Shown: positions 8,701-17,943, counted from the first letter of the stretch. The stretch: DNA of 64,000 bases from Rhodococcus sp. 1163 (GCF_002091985.1 NZ_MKKX01000018.1:64501-128500), one strand, 5' to 3'. Notes: generated from the letters alone by a model not told the origin. A program made the numbers and translations.

Positions 8701-9879
8701 GTGATCACTTTCGAGAGTGTGAACAAGACATATCCGGACGGCACGACGGCCGTCGACTCGCTTGATCTGGTGATCGACCCCCAGTCGTTCACGGTGTTCG
8801 TCGGGCCGTCGGGCTGCGGTAAGACCACCTCGATGCGGATGATCAACCGCATGATCACTCCCACTTCGGGAGTGATCACGGTCGATGGAAAGAACATCGC
8901 CGACGCCGACGCCGTGAAGCTGCGGCGCGGCATCGGATACGTCATTCAGAGCGCAGGACTGTTGCCGCACCGCACGGTCGTCGACAACGTCGCCACCGTG
9001 CCGGTGTTGCGTGGCGCCACGAGGCGCGCCGCGCGCAAGGCCGCATTGGATGTTCTCGAACGAGTAGGCCTCGACCCAGCTTTCGCTTCTCGCTACCCGG
9101 CGCAGTTGTCCGGTGGCCAGCAGCAAAGAGTCGGTGTCGCCCGCGCACTGGCCGCGGATCCGCCGATCCTGTTGATGGACGAGCCTTTCAGTGCTGTCGA
9201 TCCGGTGGTCCGCGAGGACCTGCAAACCGAAATGCTCCGCCTACAAGCGGACTTGAAGAAGACCATAGTGTTCGTCACTCACGACATCGACGAAGCCGTC
9301 CGACTCGGCGATCACATTGCCGTCTTCGGACCCCATGGGAGACTGCAGCAGTACGACAAGCCAGAGACCATCTTGTCTGCACCGGCCACCTCCTTCGTGG
9401 CCTCGTTCGTCGGTCGCGATCGTGGCTACCGTGGGCTCTCCTTCAGGTCGGCTCAGTCGGTCACCCTGCACTCGATCGACACCGCAACCGAGAGCGAAGT
9501 GAAGTCCCTTCGGCTGAACCAAGGGCAGTGGGTTCTCGTTGTGGACTCGGCACGTCGTCCACTCGGTTGGATCGATGTCACCGGGGTCGAGAAGGTTCGC
9601 GACGGTCGGGCGCTCGAGGACAGCACCGCAGCGGGCGGGTCACTGTTCACCCAAGGTGGGGATCTGCGCCAAGCGCTCGACTCGGCCATCTCGTCGCCGT
9701 CGGGAATCGGGGTCGCGGTCGACGACACCGGAGCAGCTGTCGGCAGCGTCGACGCCGCAGAGATCCTCGAAAACCTTGCTATGCAACGTAAGTCCGAGGA
9801 CGAAGAACGAAACCGGCACCACTTCAGTTCGGGGCAACACAGCAGTTCCATCCAACACAGCGAGGACGACAAGCAGTGA
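8701..9879 (+). CDS. Osmoprotectant ABC transporter ATP-binding protein
   Basis: A 392-residue ATPase of the ProV/OpuCA type. It has Walker A GPSGCGKTT, the signature LSGGQQQRVGVARA, Walker B ILLMDEPF and the switch His in VTHDID. After the nucleotide-binding domain (about residues 1-240) the C-terminus resembles the CBS region by which related transporters sense ionic strength, ending in a polar His/Ser-rich tail. Start is a GTG at 8701, 68 bases after the binding-protein stop. Its stop overlaps the permease start by four bases (GTGA). Confidence 0.93.
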   Translation: MITFESVNKTYPDGTTAVDSLDLVIDPQSFTVFVGPSGCGKTTSMRMINRMITPTSGVITVDGKNIADADAVKLRRGIGYVIQSAGLLPHRTVVDNVATVPVLRGATRRAARKAALDVLERVGLDPAFASRYPAQLSGGQQQRVGVARALAADPPILLMDEPFSAVDPVVREDLQTEMLRLQADLKKTIVFVTHDIDEAVRLGDHIAVFGPHGRLQQYDKPETILSAPATSFVASFVGRDRGYRGLSFRSAQSVTLHSIDTATESEVKSLRLNQGQWVLVVDSARRPLGWIDVTGVEKVRDGRALEDSTAAGGSLFTQGGDLRQALDSAISSPSGIGVAVDDTGAAVGSVDAAEILENLAMQRKSEDEERNRHHFSSGQHSSSIQHSEDDKQ

Positions 9880-10592
9880 AGTGGCTGGTCGACAACTTCG
9901 ATGTCGTCCTGGGCCTCGCCAAGACGCACCTCTACCTTTCGATTGTTCCGTTGCTCATCGGACTGGTCATTGCGATACCAGTCGGCACACTCATCCGGAA
10001 CACACGATGGGTGCGACGCACCACGCTGACGCTGGCCAGCATTGCTTTCACCATTCCCTCACTGGCACTGTTCGTCACTGTTCCAGCGATCGTCGGTCTC
10101 CCCATTCTCGATCCGCTCAACGTCGTCATCGCACTGGCGGTGTACTCGACTGCTCTTCTGATTCGGGCCGTTCCCGAAGCGTTGGACTCGGTGCCGTTCG
10201 CAGTGGTCGATTCTGCCGAGGCCATGGGTTACTCGACGATTCGGCGCGCGGTATCCGTCGAGTTGCCGCTGTCACTTCCGGTGCTGATCGCGAACGTCAG
10301 GGTCGTGGCGGTCACGAATATTTCGCTCGTGTCGGTCGGCTCGGTAATCGGCATCGGTGGCCTCGGTCAACTGTTCACCCAGGGCTATCAGCGTGATTAC
10401 CCGGACCAGATCGTGGCCGGCATCATTTCCATCGTCTTTCTGGCGCTCGTATTCGATGCGGTGCTGTATCTACTCGGCCGTTGGCTCACACCGTGGACTC
10501 GCCTCAGCTCGGCCTCGAAGAAGAAGACCACCGCTTCCCAGAAGACCACCGTTTCCCAGAAGGCCACAGGCTCGACGGAGGGGCCGGCATGA
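9876..10592 (+). CDS. Osmoprotectant ABC transporter permease (first)
   Basis: A 238-residue integral membrane permease of the OpuCB/OpuCD type. Several hydrophobic helices are visible, for example IVPLLIGLVIAIPVGTLI near the N-terminus, and the coupling loop reads DSAEAMGYSTIRRAVSVELP, the EAA-type contact with the ATPase. The C-terminal tail has short Lys/Thr/Ser repeats (KKKTTASQKTTVSQKATGS). Start is GTG at 9876, overlapping the ATPase by four bases; the stop overlaps the second permease start (ATGA). Confidence 0.92.
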   Translation: MKWLVDNFDVVLGLAKTHLYLSIVPLLIGLVIAIPVGTLIRNTRWVRRTTLTLASIAFTIPSLALFVTVPAIVGLPILDPLNVVIALAVYSTALLIRAVPEALDSVPFAVVDSAEAMGYSTIRRAVSVELPLSLPVLIANVRVVAVTNISLVSVGSVIGIGGLGQLFTQGYQRDYPDQIVAGIISIVFLALVFDAVLYLLGRWLTPWTRLSSASKKKTTASQKTTVSQKATGSTEGPA

Positions 10593-11281
10593 ACTTGTTC
10601 TCGGAGGCCTTTTCCTACATCTTCGACGCCGGAAACTGGGCCGGGCCCACCGGAATCGGCGCCCGCATTGTCGAGCACATCTGGTACAGCCTGCTTGCGG
10701 TGGTGATCTCGGCGGCCATCGCGATACCCATCGGCCTGCTGATCGGACACCTCAGGAGAGGTGAAGCCCTCGTCGTCGGACTCGTCAATGCACTCCGATC
10801 GCTACCGACACTCGGCATTCTGGTGTTCCTGGTTCTGGTCATCGGGTTAGGACTGGTGCCCCCGATCATCGCGCTGGTTCTCCTCGGTATTCCACCTCTC
10901 CTTGCCGGGACCTACTCCGGAATTGCGAACGTCGACGCCGATGTGGTGGACGCTGCCAGAGCTATGGGCATGACCGAACTGCAAGTGCTCTTCCGCGTGG
11001 AAATCCCCAACGCGCTGCCGCTGATGATCGGTGGCCTCAGAAACACCACGCTTCAGATCATCGCCACCGCGACCGTTGCGGCCTACGTCAACCTCGGTGG
11101 GCTCGGTCGCTACATTTTCGACGGCCTCGCACTCTACGACTACGGGCGCGTGCTTGTCGGCGCAATCCTGGTCGCGGTGCTGACCCTGATCGTGGACGGT
11201 CTGCTGGCCCTTGCGGTCTGGGCTTCGGTTCCGGGTACAGGTCGGCTCAAACGCATGCCTTCGCGCGTGGCCGAGGTTTAG
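10589..11281 (+). CDS. Osmoprotectant ABC transporter permease (second)
   Basis: A 230-residue membrane permease that pairs with the preceding one. It has five to six hydrophobic segments (for example SLLAVVISAAIAIPIGLLI) and the coupling motif DAARAMGMTELQVLFRVEIP. The ATG at 10589 overlaps the upstream stop by four bases, so the longer frame starting upstream is not used. This is the last gene of the osmolyte uptake operon; a strong hairpin follows within 20 bases. Confidence 0.92.
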   Translation: MNLFSEAFSYIFDAGNWAGPTGIGARIVEHIWYSLLAVVISAAIAIPIGLLIGHLRRGEALVVGLVNALRSLPTLGILVFLVLVIGLGLVPPIIALVLLGIPPLLAGTYSGIANVDADVVDAARAMGMTELQVLFRVEIPNALPLMIGGLRNTTLQIIATATVAAYVNLGGLGRYIFDGLALYDYGRVLVGAILVAVLTLIVDGLLALAVWASVPGTGRLKRMPSRVAEV

Positions 11282-11296
11282 CTCGAGAGAACGAAA

Positions 11297-11341
11297 AAGC
11301 ACCCCGCACCATGCCTGGTTGAGGCTAGGTCCGGGGTGCTT
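11297..11341. terminator. Bidirectional intrinsic terminator between osmolyte operon and malic enzyme
   Basis: A perfect 10-bp stem, aagcaccccg (11297-11306) with cggggtgctt (11332-11341), has a 25-base loop. It is flanked by an A-run on the left and a T-rich stretch (cttcttct) on the right, so it can stop transcription from both convergent operons. Confidence 0.8.
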
Positions 11342-11354
11342 CTTCTATTCGGTC

Positions 11355-12551
11355 CTACGCGACACCCTCGGCTCGCGCTGCTGCCGCAACTGCGTCCGCA
11401 ACGGCCGGGGCTACGCGAGGGTCGAGCGGGCTCGGCACGATTTTGTCCGCAGCCAACTCATCGCCGAGAACCGAGAGGATTGCCTCGGCAGCGGCGAGTT
11501 TCATGCCTTCGGTTATGCGGCGTGCTCCGGCGTCGAGTGCGCCTTTGAACACGCCGGGGAAGGCGAGCACATTGTTGATCTGATTCGGGAAGTCACTGCG
11601 ACCTGTCGCGACGATCGCGGCGTAGAGGCTCGCTCGCTCAGGGTGAATCTCGGGATCCGGGTTCGAGAGGGCGAACACGATCGACTCCGGTGCCATCGAC
11701 GCGATGCAGGACTCGTCGATCTGTCCAGCGGAGACTCCGAGAAACACGTCGGCTCCGGCGAGCGCATCGGCAGCACTCCCCGACAGCCCGCGAGGATTGG
11801 TCCGCGAGGCCAGGTCTGTTTTCACCGAGTTCAAGTCGGTGCGATCGGCCGAGACGATTCCCTTGGAATCGAGCACGACGACATCCGGAGTGCCTGCAGC
11901 CAAAAGAATGTTGGCGCACGCGACGCCTGCAGCACCGGCCCCGGAGATGACGACCTTCAACCCTGCAGTGCTACGCCCCTGGAACTTCGCTGCGCCGTTG
12001 AGGGCAGCGAGAACGACGATGGCGGTGCCGTGCTGGTCGTCGTGCATCACCGGGCAGTCGAGAGCTTCGATGACGCGCCTCTCGATTTCGAAGCAACGCG
12101 GCGCGGAGATGTCTTCGAGATTGACGGCACCGAAGCTGTGACGCAGACGAACGATGGTGTCGACGATCTCGTCGACGTCCTGGGTGTCGATGACGATCGG
12201 GATGGAGTTCAGGCCGGCAAATTTTTTGAACAGAGCCGCTTTGCCCTCCATGACCGGAAGCGATGCGCGGGGGCCGATGTCACCGAGTCCGAGAACAGCC
12301 GAACCGTCGGAGATGACAGCGACGAGGCGGTCGGTCCAGGTGTACTTCTTGGCAAGCGCGGAATCTTCCGCGATAGCGCGACTCACCTGAGCTACCCCAG
12401 GGGTGTACGCGATGGAAAGGTCACGTTGAGTCTCGAGTGGAGAGGCCAGTTCGACGGACAGCTTTCCACCGACGTGTCCGAGGAATATCTCCTCGTCGGT
12501 GATAGCGGACAGGTTTCCTGTGTTGCTGATCGGTTCGGTCACGGTGGTCAC
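11355..12551 (-). CDS. NAD(P)-dependent malic enzyme
   Basis: A 398-residue enzyme that oxidatively decarboxylates malate to pyruvate, linking the TCA cycle to pyruvate and NAD(P)H. It has the short bacterial malic-enzyme architecture: N-terminal catalytic domain with YTPGVA, SDGSAVLGLGDIGP and NLEDISAPRCFEIE, and a C-terminal NAD-binding domain with VISGAGAAGVA and ALSNPDPEI. The GTG at 12549-12551 is preceded by AGGAG at five bases, which decides against the longer upstream frame. NAD versus NADP preference cannot be read here. Confidence 0.93.
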   Translation of the reverse strand: MTTVTEPISNTGNLSAITDEEIFLGHVGGKLSVELASPLETQRDLSIAYTPGVAQVSRAIAEDSALAKKYTWTDRLVAVISDGSAVLGLGDIGPRASLPVMEGKAALFKKFAGLNSIPIVIDTQDVDEIVDTIVRLRHSFGAVNLEDISAPRCFEIERRVIEALDCPVMHDDQHGTAIVVLAALNGAAKFQGRSTAGLKVVISGAGAAGVACANILLAAGTPDVVVLDSKGIVSADRTDLNSVKTDLASRTNPRGLSGSAADALAGADVFLGVSAGQIDESCIASMAPESIVFALSNPDPEIHPERASLYAAIVATGRSDFPNQINNVLAFPGVFKGALDAGARRITEGMKLAAAEAILSVLGDELAADKIVPSPLDPRVAPAVADAVAAAARAEGVA

Positions 12552-12754
12552 GTTAGCTCCTATGGAATCCGGTTTCGATACCGTCCAGGAATTCGAGGGA
12601 GGTGTCACCGAGCGCGCCATCGTGCGGCTGCATCTGCGGGAGAACCGATCTACACAGTCGGTATGACGCGGTGGCGCCGAAAACTGCAGGAGTCAGTGTG
12701 CCACTGCGGTCCGCGGGTTGGCAACATGTCGGGCATCGCCACCGACAGGTGAGG

Positions 12755-13015
12755 TCAACTCCACCACTGAGTCCAGAGCAACCCACCTGCGATGACAAGG
12801 ACGGCGGTCGATGCGAGAGCCGAGGACCCTCGACGACGGTGATCGGAGAAGTGCTGCGCGAGGATGGCGGTAACTGCGGCCGCGATGTGGGCGACTACCG
12901 AGACCGTGCCCGGCCCGGGAAACGCACGTTGATTTCCAAGATATTGGGCGCCCACGACAAGGATGGCCATGACGACGAGCCCTGCTGCGACGGCCCCACT
13001 CAACGCTCTAAGCAC
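12755..13015 (-). CDS. Small membrane protein downstream of marC
   Basis: An 86-residue hypothetical protein with about three hydrophobic segments (ALSGAVAAGLVVMAILVVGA, TVSVVAHIAAAVTAILAQ, and TAVLVIAGGLLWTQWW). The GTG at 13013-13015 lies nine bases after AGGAGG, which overlaps the marC stop, so it is probably translationally linked to the PHP-marC operon. The frame is open far upstream, but only the part after this GTG looks like protein. I do not recognise a family. The 12552-12754 gap downstream holds no convincing gene. Confidence 0.6.
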   Translation of the reverse strand: MLRALSGAVAAGLVVMAILVVGAQYLGNQRAFPGPGTVSVVAHIAAAVTAILAQHFSDHRRRGSSALASTAVLVIAGGLLWTQWWS

Positions 13016-13020
13016 ACCCG

Positions 13021-13634
13021 TCAACCTCCTGTGATGAAGCCGCGGACGGAGTCCGCGATGAGCTGGACGGCAATTGCAGCCAGCAGCAGGCCCGCGATGC
13101 GAGCAAGCAAGGTGATGCCACCGACACCCAGGATTCGTATCAATACCGTCGAAAATCTGAGCACTGCGAAGAACAGTATGTGAATGGTGATGATGGCAAG
13201 CGCCACGGCTGCGAGGGACCGACCCGCCCGTCGGCTTGGCTGACATAGACGATGACGGCTGCGATCGCACCCGGCCCCGCCATCAGCGGGGTGCCGAGGG
13301 GGACGAGCGCGACGTTGACTTCCTCGGCCTCGGTGCCACCACCTGCACTTTTGCCGGTGAGCAGTGACAGTGCGATGAGGAGAAGCAACAGTCCGCCCGC
13401 GCCCTGAAGCGCCGGTATTCCGATGTGCAGGTAGCCGAGAATGGCCTGGCCACCGATGGCGAAGACGGTGATGACCGTCAGCGAGACCGCGGGAGCTTGC
13501 CAGGCGGCGCGATTTCGCTCTTCTTTGCTCTTGCGTCCGACCAGGGACAGGAAGACAGGAATGGCGCCCGGTGGGTCCATGATGACGAACAGCGTGATCA
13601 GGACCGTCAGGTAGAGGGTGGTATCGAAGTTCAT
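13021..13634 (-). pseudogene. MarC-family membrane protein gene, frameshifted
   Basis: The first frame starts at ATG 13632-13634 and encodes a typical MarC N-terminus (FVIMDPPGAIPVFLSL, then PLMAGPGAIAAVIVYVSQAD). Near 13215-13240 the frame is lost into PSQPWRLPSS, while another frame carries the expected C-terminal part (SLAAVALAIITIHI through IAGLLLAAIAVQLIADSVRG) to a stop at 13021. One base missing in the G-rich tract around 13225-13240 would restore a protein of about 200 residues, the normal MarC length. MarC proteins are multi-pass inner-membrane proteins of uncertain function. Either a real inactivating mutation or a sequencing error explains this. Confidence 0.85.
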
Positions 13635-14494
13635 ACAGACAGTCCGGATGCCTGCGATACCAACCGCTCGTAGTCGTCCACGTGCGTCATGTGTTGACCG
13701 AGCTTCAGTTCCTTGTTTCGACCGTGATAGTCGGACGAGCCTGTGACGATCAGGTCGAGCTCGCCGGCGAGCTCGCGGAGTAACCGAGTGTCCTCGGCGT
13801 TGTGATCGGCATGGTCGACCTCGATACCCCCGAGTCCCCCGATTCCTCCGGGCTCGAGCGAGACGAGTTCACGGATCTGTGCGAGATCGAGCAGTCTTCC
13901 CCGGGTCCTGGCGCGTGCGTGCGCGAGCACACTGACTCCTCCCGCTGCCGCGATCATCTCCACGGCCCGATCGAGCGGGGTGTCGACTTTGGGAACGTAG
14001 TACTGGCTCCCGGTACTCAAGGGTCCGTCGAACGCTGCCTGCACGCTCGGGACGGCGCCGGCGTCGACGAGCGCACGTGCCAGGTGGGGCCGGCCGGCCG
14101 ACGGGCCGGTCCCGGCAAGAATGTCTTCCGGGTCGATGCTGGGATAGTCGACGGCCAGTAGCTCGGCCATGCGTCCGATCCTCGTGCTGCGTTCTTCACG
14201 CAATCGCGCACGTTCGAGCGCGAAGGCTTCGTTCTCGGGATCGAACAAGTACGCCAGCAGGTGTACCGGAACCGGATCGCCGTCCTCGCCTCGACCGGTG
14301 CAGGACATCTCCATTCCGCGCACCACGGTCAGACCGGCAGGTGCCGCCTCCAGCGCCTCGTCCCAACCGGCCGTAGTGTCGTGATCGGTCAGCGCAACGA
14401 CATCGAGACCTGCCGCGCGCGCCGCACGAACCAACTCCGCCGGCGTATCGGTGCCGTCGGACGCGGAAGAATGAGTGTGAAGATCTATGCGCAC
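13631..14494 (-). CDS. PHP-domain metal-dependent phosphoesterase
   Basis: A 287-residue protein of the PHP family, related to TrpH/YciV-type phosphoesterases acting on nucleotides or short RNAs. The metal-binding motifs are visible: DLHTHSSASDGTD at the N-terminus, TDHDT, an AHA motif in SVLAHAR, and the C-terminal SSDYHG. Its stop overlaps the marC ATG by four bases, so it heads a PHP-marC-small membrane protein operon. It is divergent from corA with a 93-base gap. Confidence 0.9.
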   Translation of the reverse strand: MRIDLHTHSSASDGTDTPAELVRAARAAGLDVVALTDHDTTAGWDEALEAAPAGLTVVRGMEMSCTGRGEDGDPVPVHLLAYLFDPENEAFALERARLREERSTRIGRMAELLAVDYPSIDPEDILAGTGPSAGRPHLARALVDAGAVPSVQAAFDGPLSTGSQYYVPKVDTPLDRAVEMIAAAGGVSVLAHARARTRGRLLDLAQIRELVSLEPGGIGGLGGIEVDHADHNAEDTRLLRELAGELDLIVTGSSDYHGRNKELKLGQHMTHVDDYERLVSQASGLSV

Positions 14495-14587
14495 GAGGGA
14501 AAGTCTCTCAGGCGTAGGATTGCGCGTCGCTCGCCGCCCAGAACAATCCGCCCTCGAAGAACCCGCCCTCGACGAAGGAGTGCAGCC

Positions 14588-15685
14588 ATGCCATCTCTAC
14601 CACCACGGCCTTCGCTGCCGTCCCTGCACTCGCTGCGGCCCTCTACCCGATCGGCGGCTCGCGTGCCGAAAGTCCCGGTGCCGACCGCCCGCGCCATCGT
14701 CGACTGTGCCGTGTACGTCGACGGCGTCCGGTTGGCGGGCAAATTCACTCATTCCGCTGCCATCGCAGAGGTCCGCAGACGCGGCGACGGATTCGTCTGG
14801 GTCGGCCTGCACGCCCCGGACGAAGGCCAGATGAACAGTGTCGCCGAGTGCTACGGCCTGCACGAGTTGATGGCAGAGGACGCGGTTCACGCCCACCAGC
14901 GCCCCAAACTCGAACGATACGACGACGTTTCGTTTCTCGTTCTCCGAACGGTGAGCTACGTCGAGCACGAATCGGCGACGACGGCCAACGAGTTGGTCGA
15001 GAGCGGCGAGATCATGGTTTTCCTCGGTCGGGACTTCGTGGTGACCGTCCGGCACGGCGAACATTCCGGGCTCTCCGGCGTGCGTCATCGACTGGAGCAG
15101 AATCCGGAGCACCTTGCGCTGGGGCCGACCGCAGTTCTGCATGCCGTCGCCGATCACGTCGTCGACGAGTATCTGGCGGTGACGTCTTCGATCGAACGTG
15201 ACGTCGACGTGATGGAGGAGGAAGTGTTCTCCCCCGATGATCACGTTCCGATCGAGAACATCTATCTACTCAAGCGCGAGGTCGTCGAGTTGCGGCGCTC
15301 GGTTACGCCACTGTCGACGCCGTTGAGCCAGTTGGTGCAGGGTGTGGACACTCCTGTTCCGAAGGCGATACGCCGGTATCTGCGCGATGTCGCGGACCAC
15401 CACACGCTGGTTGCGGAGCGGGTGGCCGAGTTCGACGAGGTGCTGAGTTCGCTGGTCGATGCTGCGTTGGCGCGGGTGACGATGCAGCAGAACATGGACA
15501 TGCGCAAGATCTCGGCGTGGGTGGCCATCGCCGCGGTGCCGACAATGGTGGCAGGCATCTACGGCATGAACTTCGACAACATCCCGGAACTGCATTGGAA
15601 ATATGGCTACTACGGCGTCATCGGAGTCGTAGCGGTCGTATGCATCAGCTTGTTCGCGACGTTCCGGCGCAACAACTGGCTCTGA
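14588..15685 (+). CDS. corA: CorA-family magnesium/cobalt transporter
   Basis: A 365-residue divalent cation channel. A large soluble N-terminal domain is followed by two C-terminal membrane helices with the signature YGMNF, the GMN selectivity motif, and a positively charged tail RRNNWL. The ATG at 14588 follows AAGGAG at a good distance, so the longer upstream frame is not used. The basic, Pro/Ser-rich first 35 residues are a likely disordered extension. The gene corresponds in position to Rv1239c next to the trehalose transporter, although accessory genes intervene here. Confidence 0.92.
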   Translation: MPSLPPRPSLPSLHSLRPSTRSAARVPKVPVPTARAIVDCAVYVDGVRLAGKFTHSAAIAEVRRRGDGFVWVGLHAPDEGQMNSVAECYGLHELMAEDAVHAHQRPKLERYDDVSFLVLRTVSYVEHESATTANELVESGEIMVFLGRDFVVTVRHGEHSGLSGVRHRLEQNPEHLALGPTAVLHAVADHVVDEYLAVTSSIERDVDVMEEEVFSPDDHVPIENIYLLKREVVELRRSVTPLSTPLSQLVQGVDTPVPKAIRRYLRDVADHHTLVAERVAEFDEVLSSLVDAALARVTMQQNMDMRKISAWVAIAAVPTMVAGIYGMNFDNIPELHWKYGYYGVIGVVAVVCISLFATFRRNNWL

Positions 15686-15716
15686 CCGCCGGCAAGCCGC
15701 GTCGAACTCGGTGTGA

Positions 15717-16304
15717 CTAGAGGGTCACAGCCGACCGAGCAGGGTCGCGAACATCGATACCTGCTTCTTTCCATGCGTCCCGAAGCGCTTCGGCGCCGCG
15801 CAGTCGTACCCATGCAGCCTCGGTACTGGTGATCGGAACCAGTTGCAGGAACTTCACCGGATCTGCGGGCTCCGGCAGCACCAGATCCTCGATCTCACTG
15901 TCTCCGAGCAACACCGCAGTGAAGGGTGCGCCCTTCCACAACGGTTCGCCGATATCGAGCAGAAGATCCGGGCGCAGAACCACCCCTTCCACCGACGGCG
16001 ACGCCGCCAACTTGGCGATGTTCTGCAGGAACGAGGTGTCGATACCGTCGAAGACTCTCGTGATGAGAATGAGTTCGGCTCGGGGACCGCGGGTCGCGTC
16101 GGCGATCATCTCACTGGGATCGGACATGGGGTATCGAGAACATCCCAGAGTTGCGAATCTGGCGAACGCATCCTGCCGGGGCAGAAATGTCAGCACTTCC
16201 AACGATTCGAGGCCGAGGAAGGTGACCGAGTAGGGGCGGGGATTCTCGTCCCCGATCTGCGCGACGAGGTGTGCGCGGACCGAGGAAACGACGCTGTCGC
16301 TCAC
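15717..16304 (-). CDS. Suppressor-of-fused (SUFU) domain protein
   Basis: A 195-residue cytoplasmic protein matching bacterial SUFU-domain proteins. Recognisable stretches are RPYSVTFLGLESLEVLTFLP near the N-terminus, GCSRYPMSDP, and KFLQLVPITSTEAAW with a C-terminal EALRDAWKEAGID. Function in bacteria is not established; the fold is found in toxin-immunity proteins of polymorphic toxin systems, but no toxin gene is beside it. I use the GTG at 16302-16304, preceded by GGATGG; a GTG at 16322 would add six residues. It is divergent from the metallophosphoesterase gene. Confidence 0.75.
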   Translation of the reverse strand: MSDSVVSSVRAHLVAQIGDENPRPYSVTFLGLESLEVLTFLPRQDAFARFATLGCSRYPMSDPSEMIADATRGPRAELILITRVFDGIDTSFLQNIAKLAASPSVEGVVLRPDLLLDIGEPLWKGAPFTAVLLGDSEIEDLVLPEPADPVKFLQLVPITSTEAAWVRLRGAEALRDAWKEAGIDVRDPARSAVTL

Positions 16305-16382
16305 AGTGCCATCCAACACCACCGCAGTCCGAACGGCGCGTTCGGTGCATCACGAAACGTGGTTGTCGGTAGCGTCGGGCAC

Positions 16383-17096
16383 GTGGTCTCCGTCCTAGCC
16401 GTCTCCGACGAAACTATCGAGACCCTGTGGAGCACACAGGTGCGCTCGCTCGATGTCGACCTCGTTCTCGGGGCCGGCGACCTGCCCTTCGAATACTTGG
16501 AATACCTGACCGATGCGTTGAATGCACCGTGCGTGTTCGTCCCCGGAAATCACGACGCGGACTTGACCGGATACTCGGCCGGGCGGGTCGGATGGATGCG
16601 CGCGGGTCTGCCCAGCGCCTGGCCAGGGCCGGTAGGTGCGGTGAACGCCGACCGCACGATCGTGTCGGCGGCGGGGTTGCGCATCGCGGGCCTGGGTGGA
16701 TCGATTCGGTACAACGATGGCCCCAATCAGTGGACTCAACGTCAACAGCGTCGCCGAGCCCGGTCCCTCACCCGCACCGAATCGTGGAAACGAACGGTGC
16801 GCGGCGACCTGCGCGGTGTGGACGTGCTCCTGACGCACAGCCCGCCGTTCGGAGTCGGCGACGACACCGATCCCGCGCACGTCGGATTCGAATGTCTGGA
16901 CGACGTCGTCCGTTCGCTGCAACCCCAGTTGCTTCTGCACGGTCACATCCATCCCCACGGGCAGACACCGGAAGACCTCGAGTTGCACGGGACCACCGTC
17001 CTCAACACGGTCGGATACACCTTGCTCGAGATCGAACCGGGTGGCCGAGCAGCTGAGAACGTACCCACGATCGTGAGGCGACGACATGGCACGTGA
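16383..17096 (+). CDS. Calcineurin-like metallophosphoesterase
   Basis: A 237-residue predicted metal-dependent phosphoesterase. Motifs are LAVSDE at the N-terminus, GAGDLP, GNHDAD, LLTHSPP, and HGHIHPHG, together forming the two-metal site. The first motif has Ser-Asp-Glu rather than the more usual DxH, which is common in one branch of the family. Start is uncertain: GTG at 16383 or GTG at 16359, neither with a clear ribosome site. It overlaps the next gene by 11 bases, so the two are co-translated. Substrate unknown. Confidence 0.85.
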   Translation: MVSVLAVSDETIETLWSTQVRSLDVDLVLGAGDLPFEYLEYLTDALNAPCVFVPGNHDADLTGYSAGRVGWMRAGLPSAWPGPVGAVNADRTIVSAAGLRIAGLGGSIRYNDGPNQWTQRQQRRRARSLTRTESWKRTVRGDLRGVDVLLTHSPPFGVGDDTDPAHVGFECLDDVVRSLQPQLLLHGHIHPHGQTPEDLELHGTTVLNTVGYTLLEIEPGGRAAENVPTIVRRRHGT

Positions 17097-17943
17097 CACC
17101 GGCTTTCCCACCGCCGATGCGGAGAACGACTTCACGCGGCAGCGCCGACGCGCCGACATCGCACGATTGGTCGGGTGGTTGCGTCGACAACCTGACGACG
17201 TCAACACCATCCTGCCGTTCGACGAGGTCGTCGCCGCTCTCGGCAAGGTGGGTGAGCGCCAACTCGGCTTGCAGGTCATCCGGGTCGACTCCATCGTCGG
17301 AAGCGTGGACCGCACACGCGACTTCGATCGGTTCTTCCGACCGACCTCGGCACGGGTTCGGGAGCGGTGGCAGCGCCTCGCCGCCGCCCAAAGACGTGGC
17401 GAGTCCATGCCGCCGATTCAGGTGTATCGCATCGGGTCGATGCATTTCGTCATCGACGGCCACCATCGGGTGTCCATCGCTTTCGCCATGCACCGAACCA
17501 CGATCGACGCTTTCGTTACCGAAATCATCACGCGCATCTCCCCCGAGGGCATCACCAGGCGCGGTGATCTGCTCATCAAGGATCACCGACGCATCTTCCT
17601 CACCCGCGTGCCCTTGGTCGGCAAGGCCCGCGACGCGGTGCAGGTCACCGATCCGTTCGAGTACGCGGAATTGAGTGAATGCGTCGAAGCCTGGGGTTTC
17701 CGGCTGATCCAGGAGTTATCAGAATTCGTCGATCGCCCAACCGTTGCCCGACGCTGGTTCGGCGAAGAGTTCCTCCCCGTCGTCAGGATGGTGCGCGCCG
17801 CCGACATCCTGGAAGGCAAGACGGACGCCGAGGCGTACCTGTGGATGATCCGCGAACGGTATCGCCTGGTGCGCGAACATATCTGGAACGACGAGATCGT
17901 CTCCGAACTCCGCGAGCGGGCGCGAGACACCCAACGTTCGTGA
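17086..17943 (+). CDS. ParB-like domain protein
   Basis: A 285-residue protein with a ParB/sulfiredoxin-type region around MPPIQVYRIGSMHFVIDGHH, where the GHHR motif matches the ParB N-terminal domain's catalytic-type box. There is no evident ParB helix-turn-helix partner domain like that of the chromosomal segregation protein; the remainder is rich in charged helices. It overlaps the metallophosphoesterase by 11 bases, a two-gene unit. It is unlikely to be the main chromosome-partitioning ParB because parA and oriC are absent. It could be a nuclease or nucleotide-binding protein; function unknown. Confidence 0.7.
   Translation: MARDTGFPTADAENDFTRQRRRADIARLVGWLRRQPDDVNTILPFDEVVAALGKVGERQLGLQVIRVDSIVGSVDRTRDFDRFFRPTSARVRERWQRLAAAQRRGESMPPIQVYRIGSMHFVIDGHHRVSIAFAMHRTTIDAFVTEIITRISPEGITRRGDLLIKDHRRIFLTRVPLVGKARDAVQVTDPFEYAELSECVEAWGFRLIQELSEFVDRPTVARRWFGEEFLPVVRMVRAADILEGKTDAEAYLWMIRERYRLVREHIWNDEIVSELRERARDTQRS

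Noticed and set aside
12553..12798. Open frame with several cysteines between the malic enzyme and the small membrane protein
   Set aside because: Codon bias is weak, it overlaps the 3' end of the small membrane gene, and its tail coincides with the malic enzyme ribosome site. No zinc-finger spacing is convincing.
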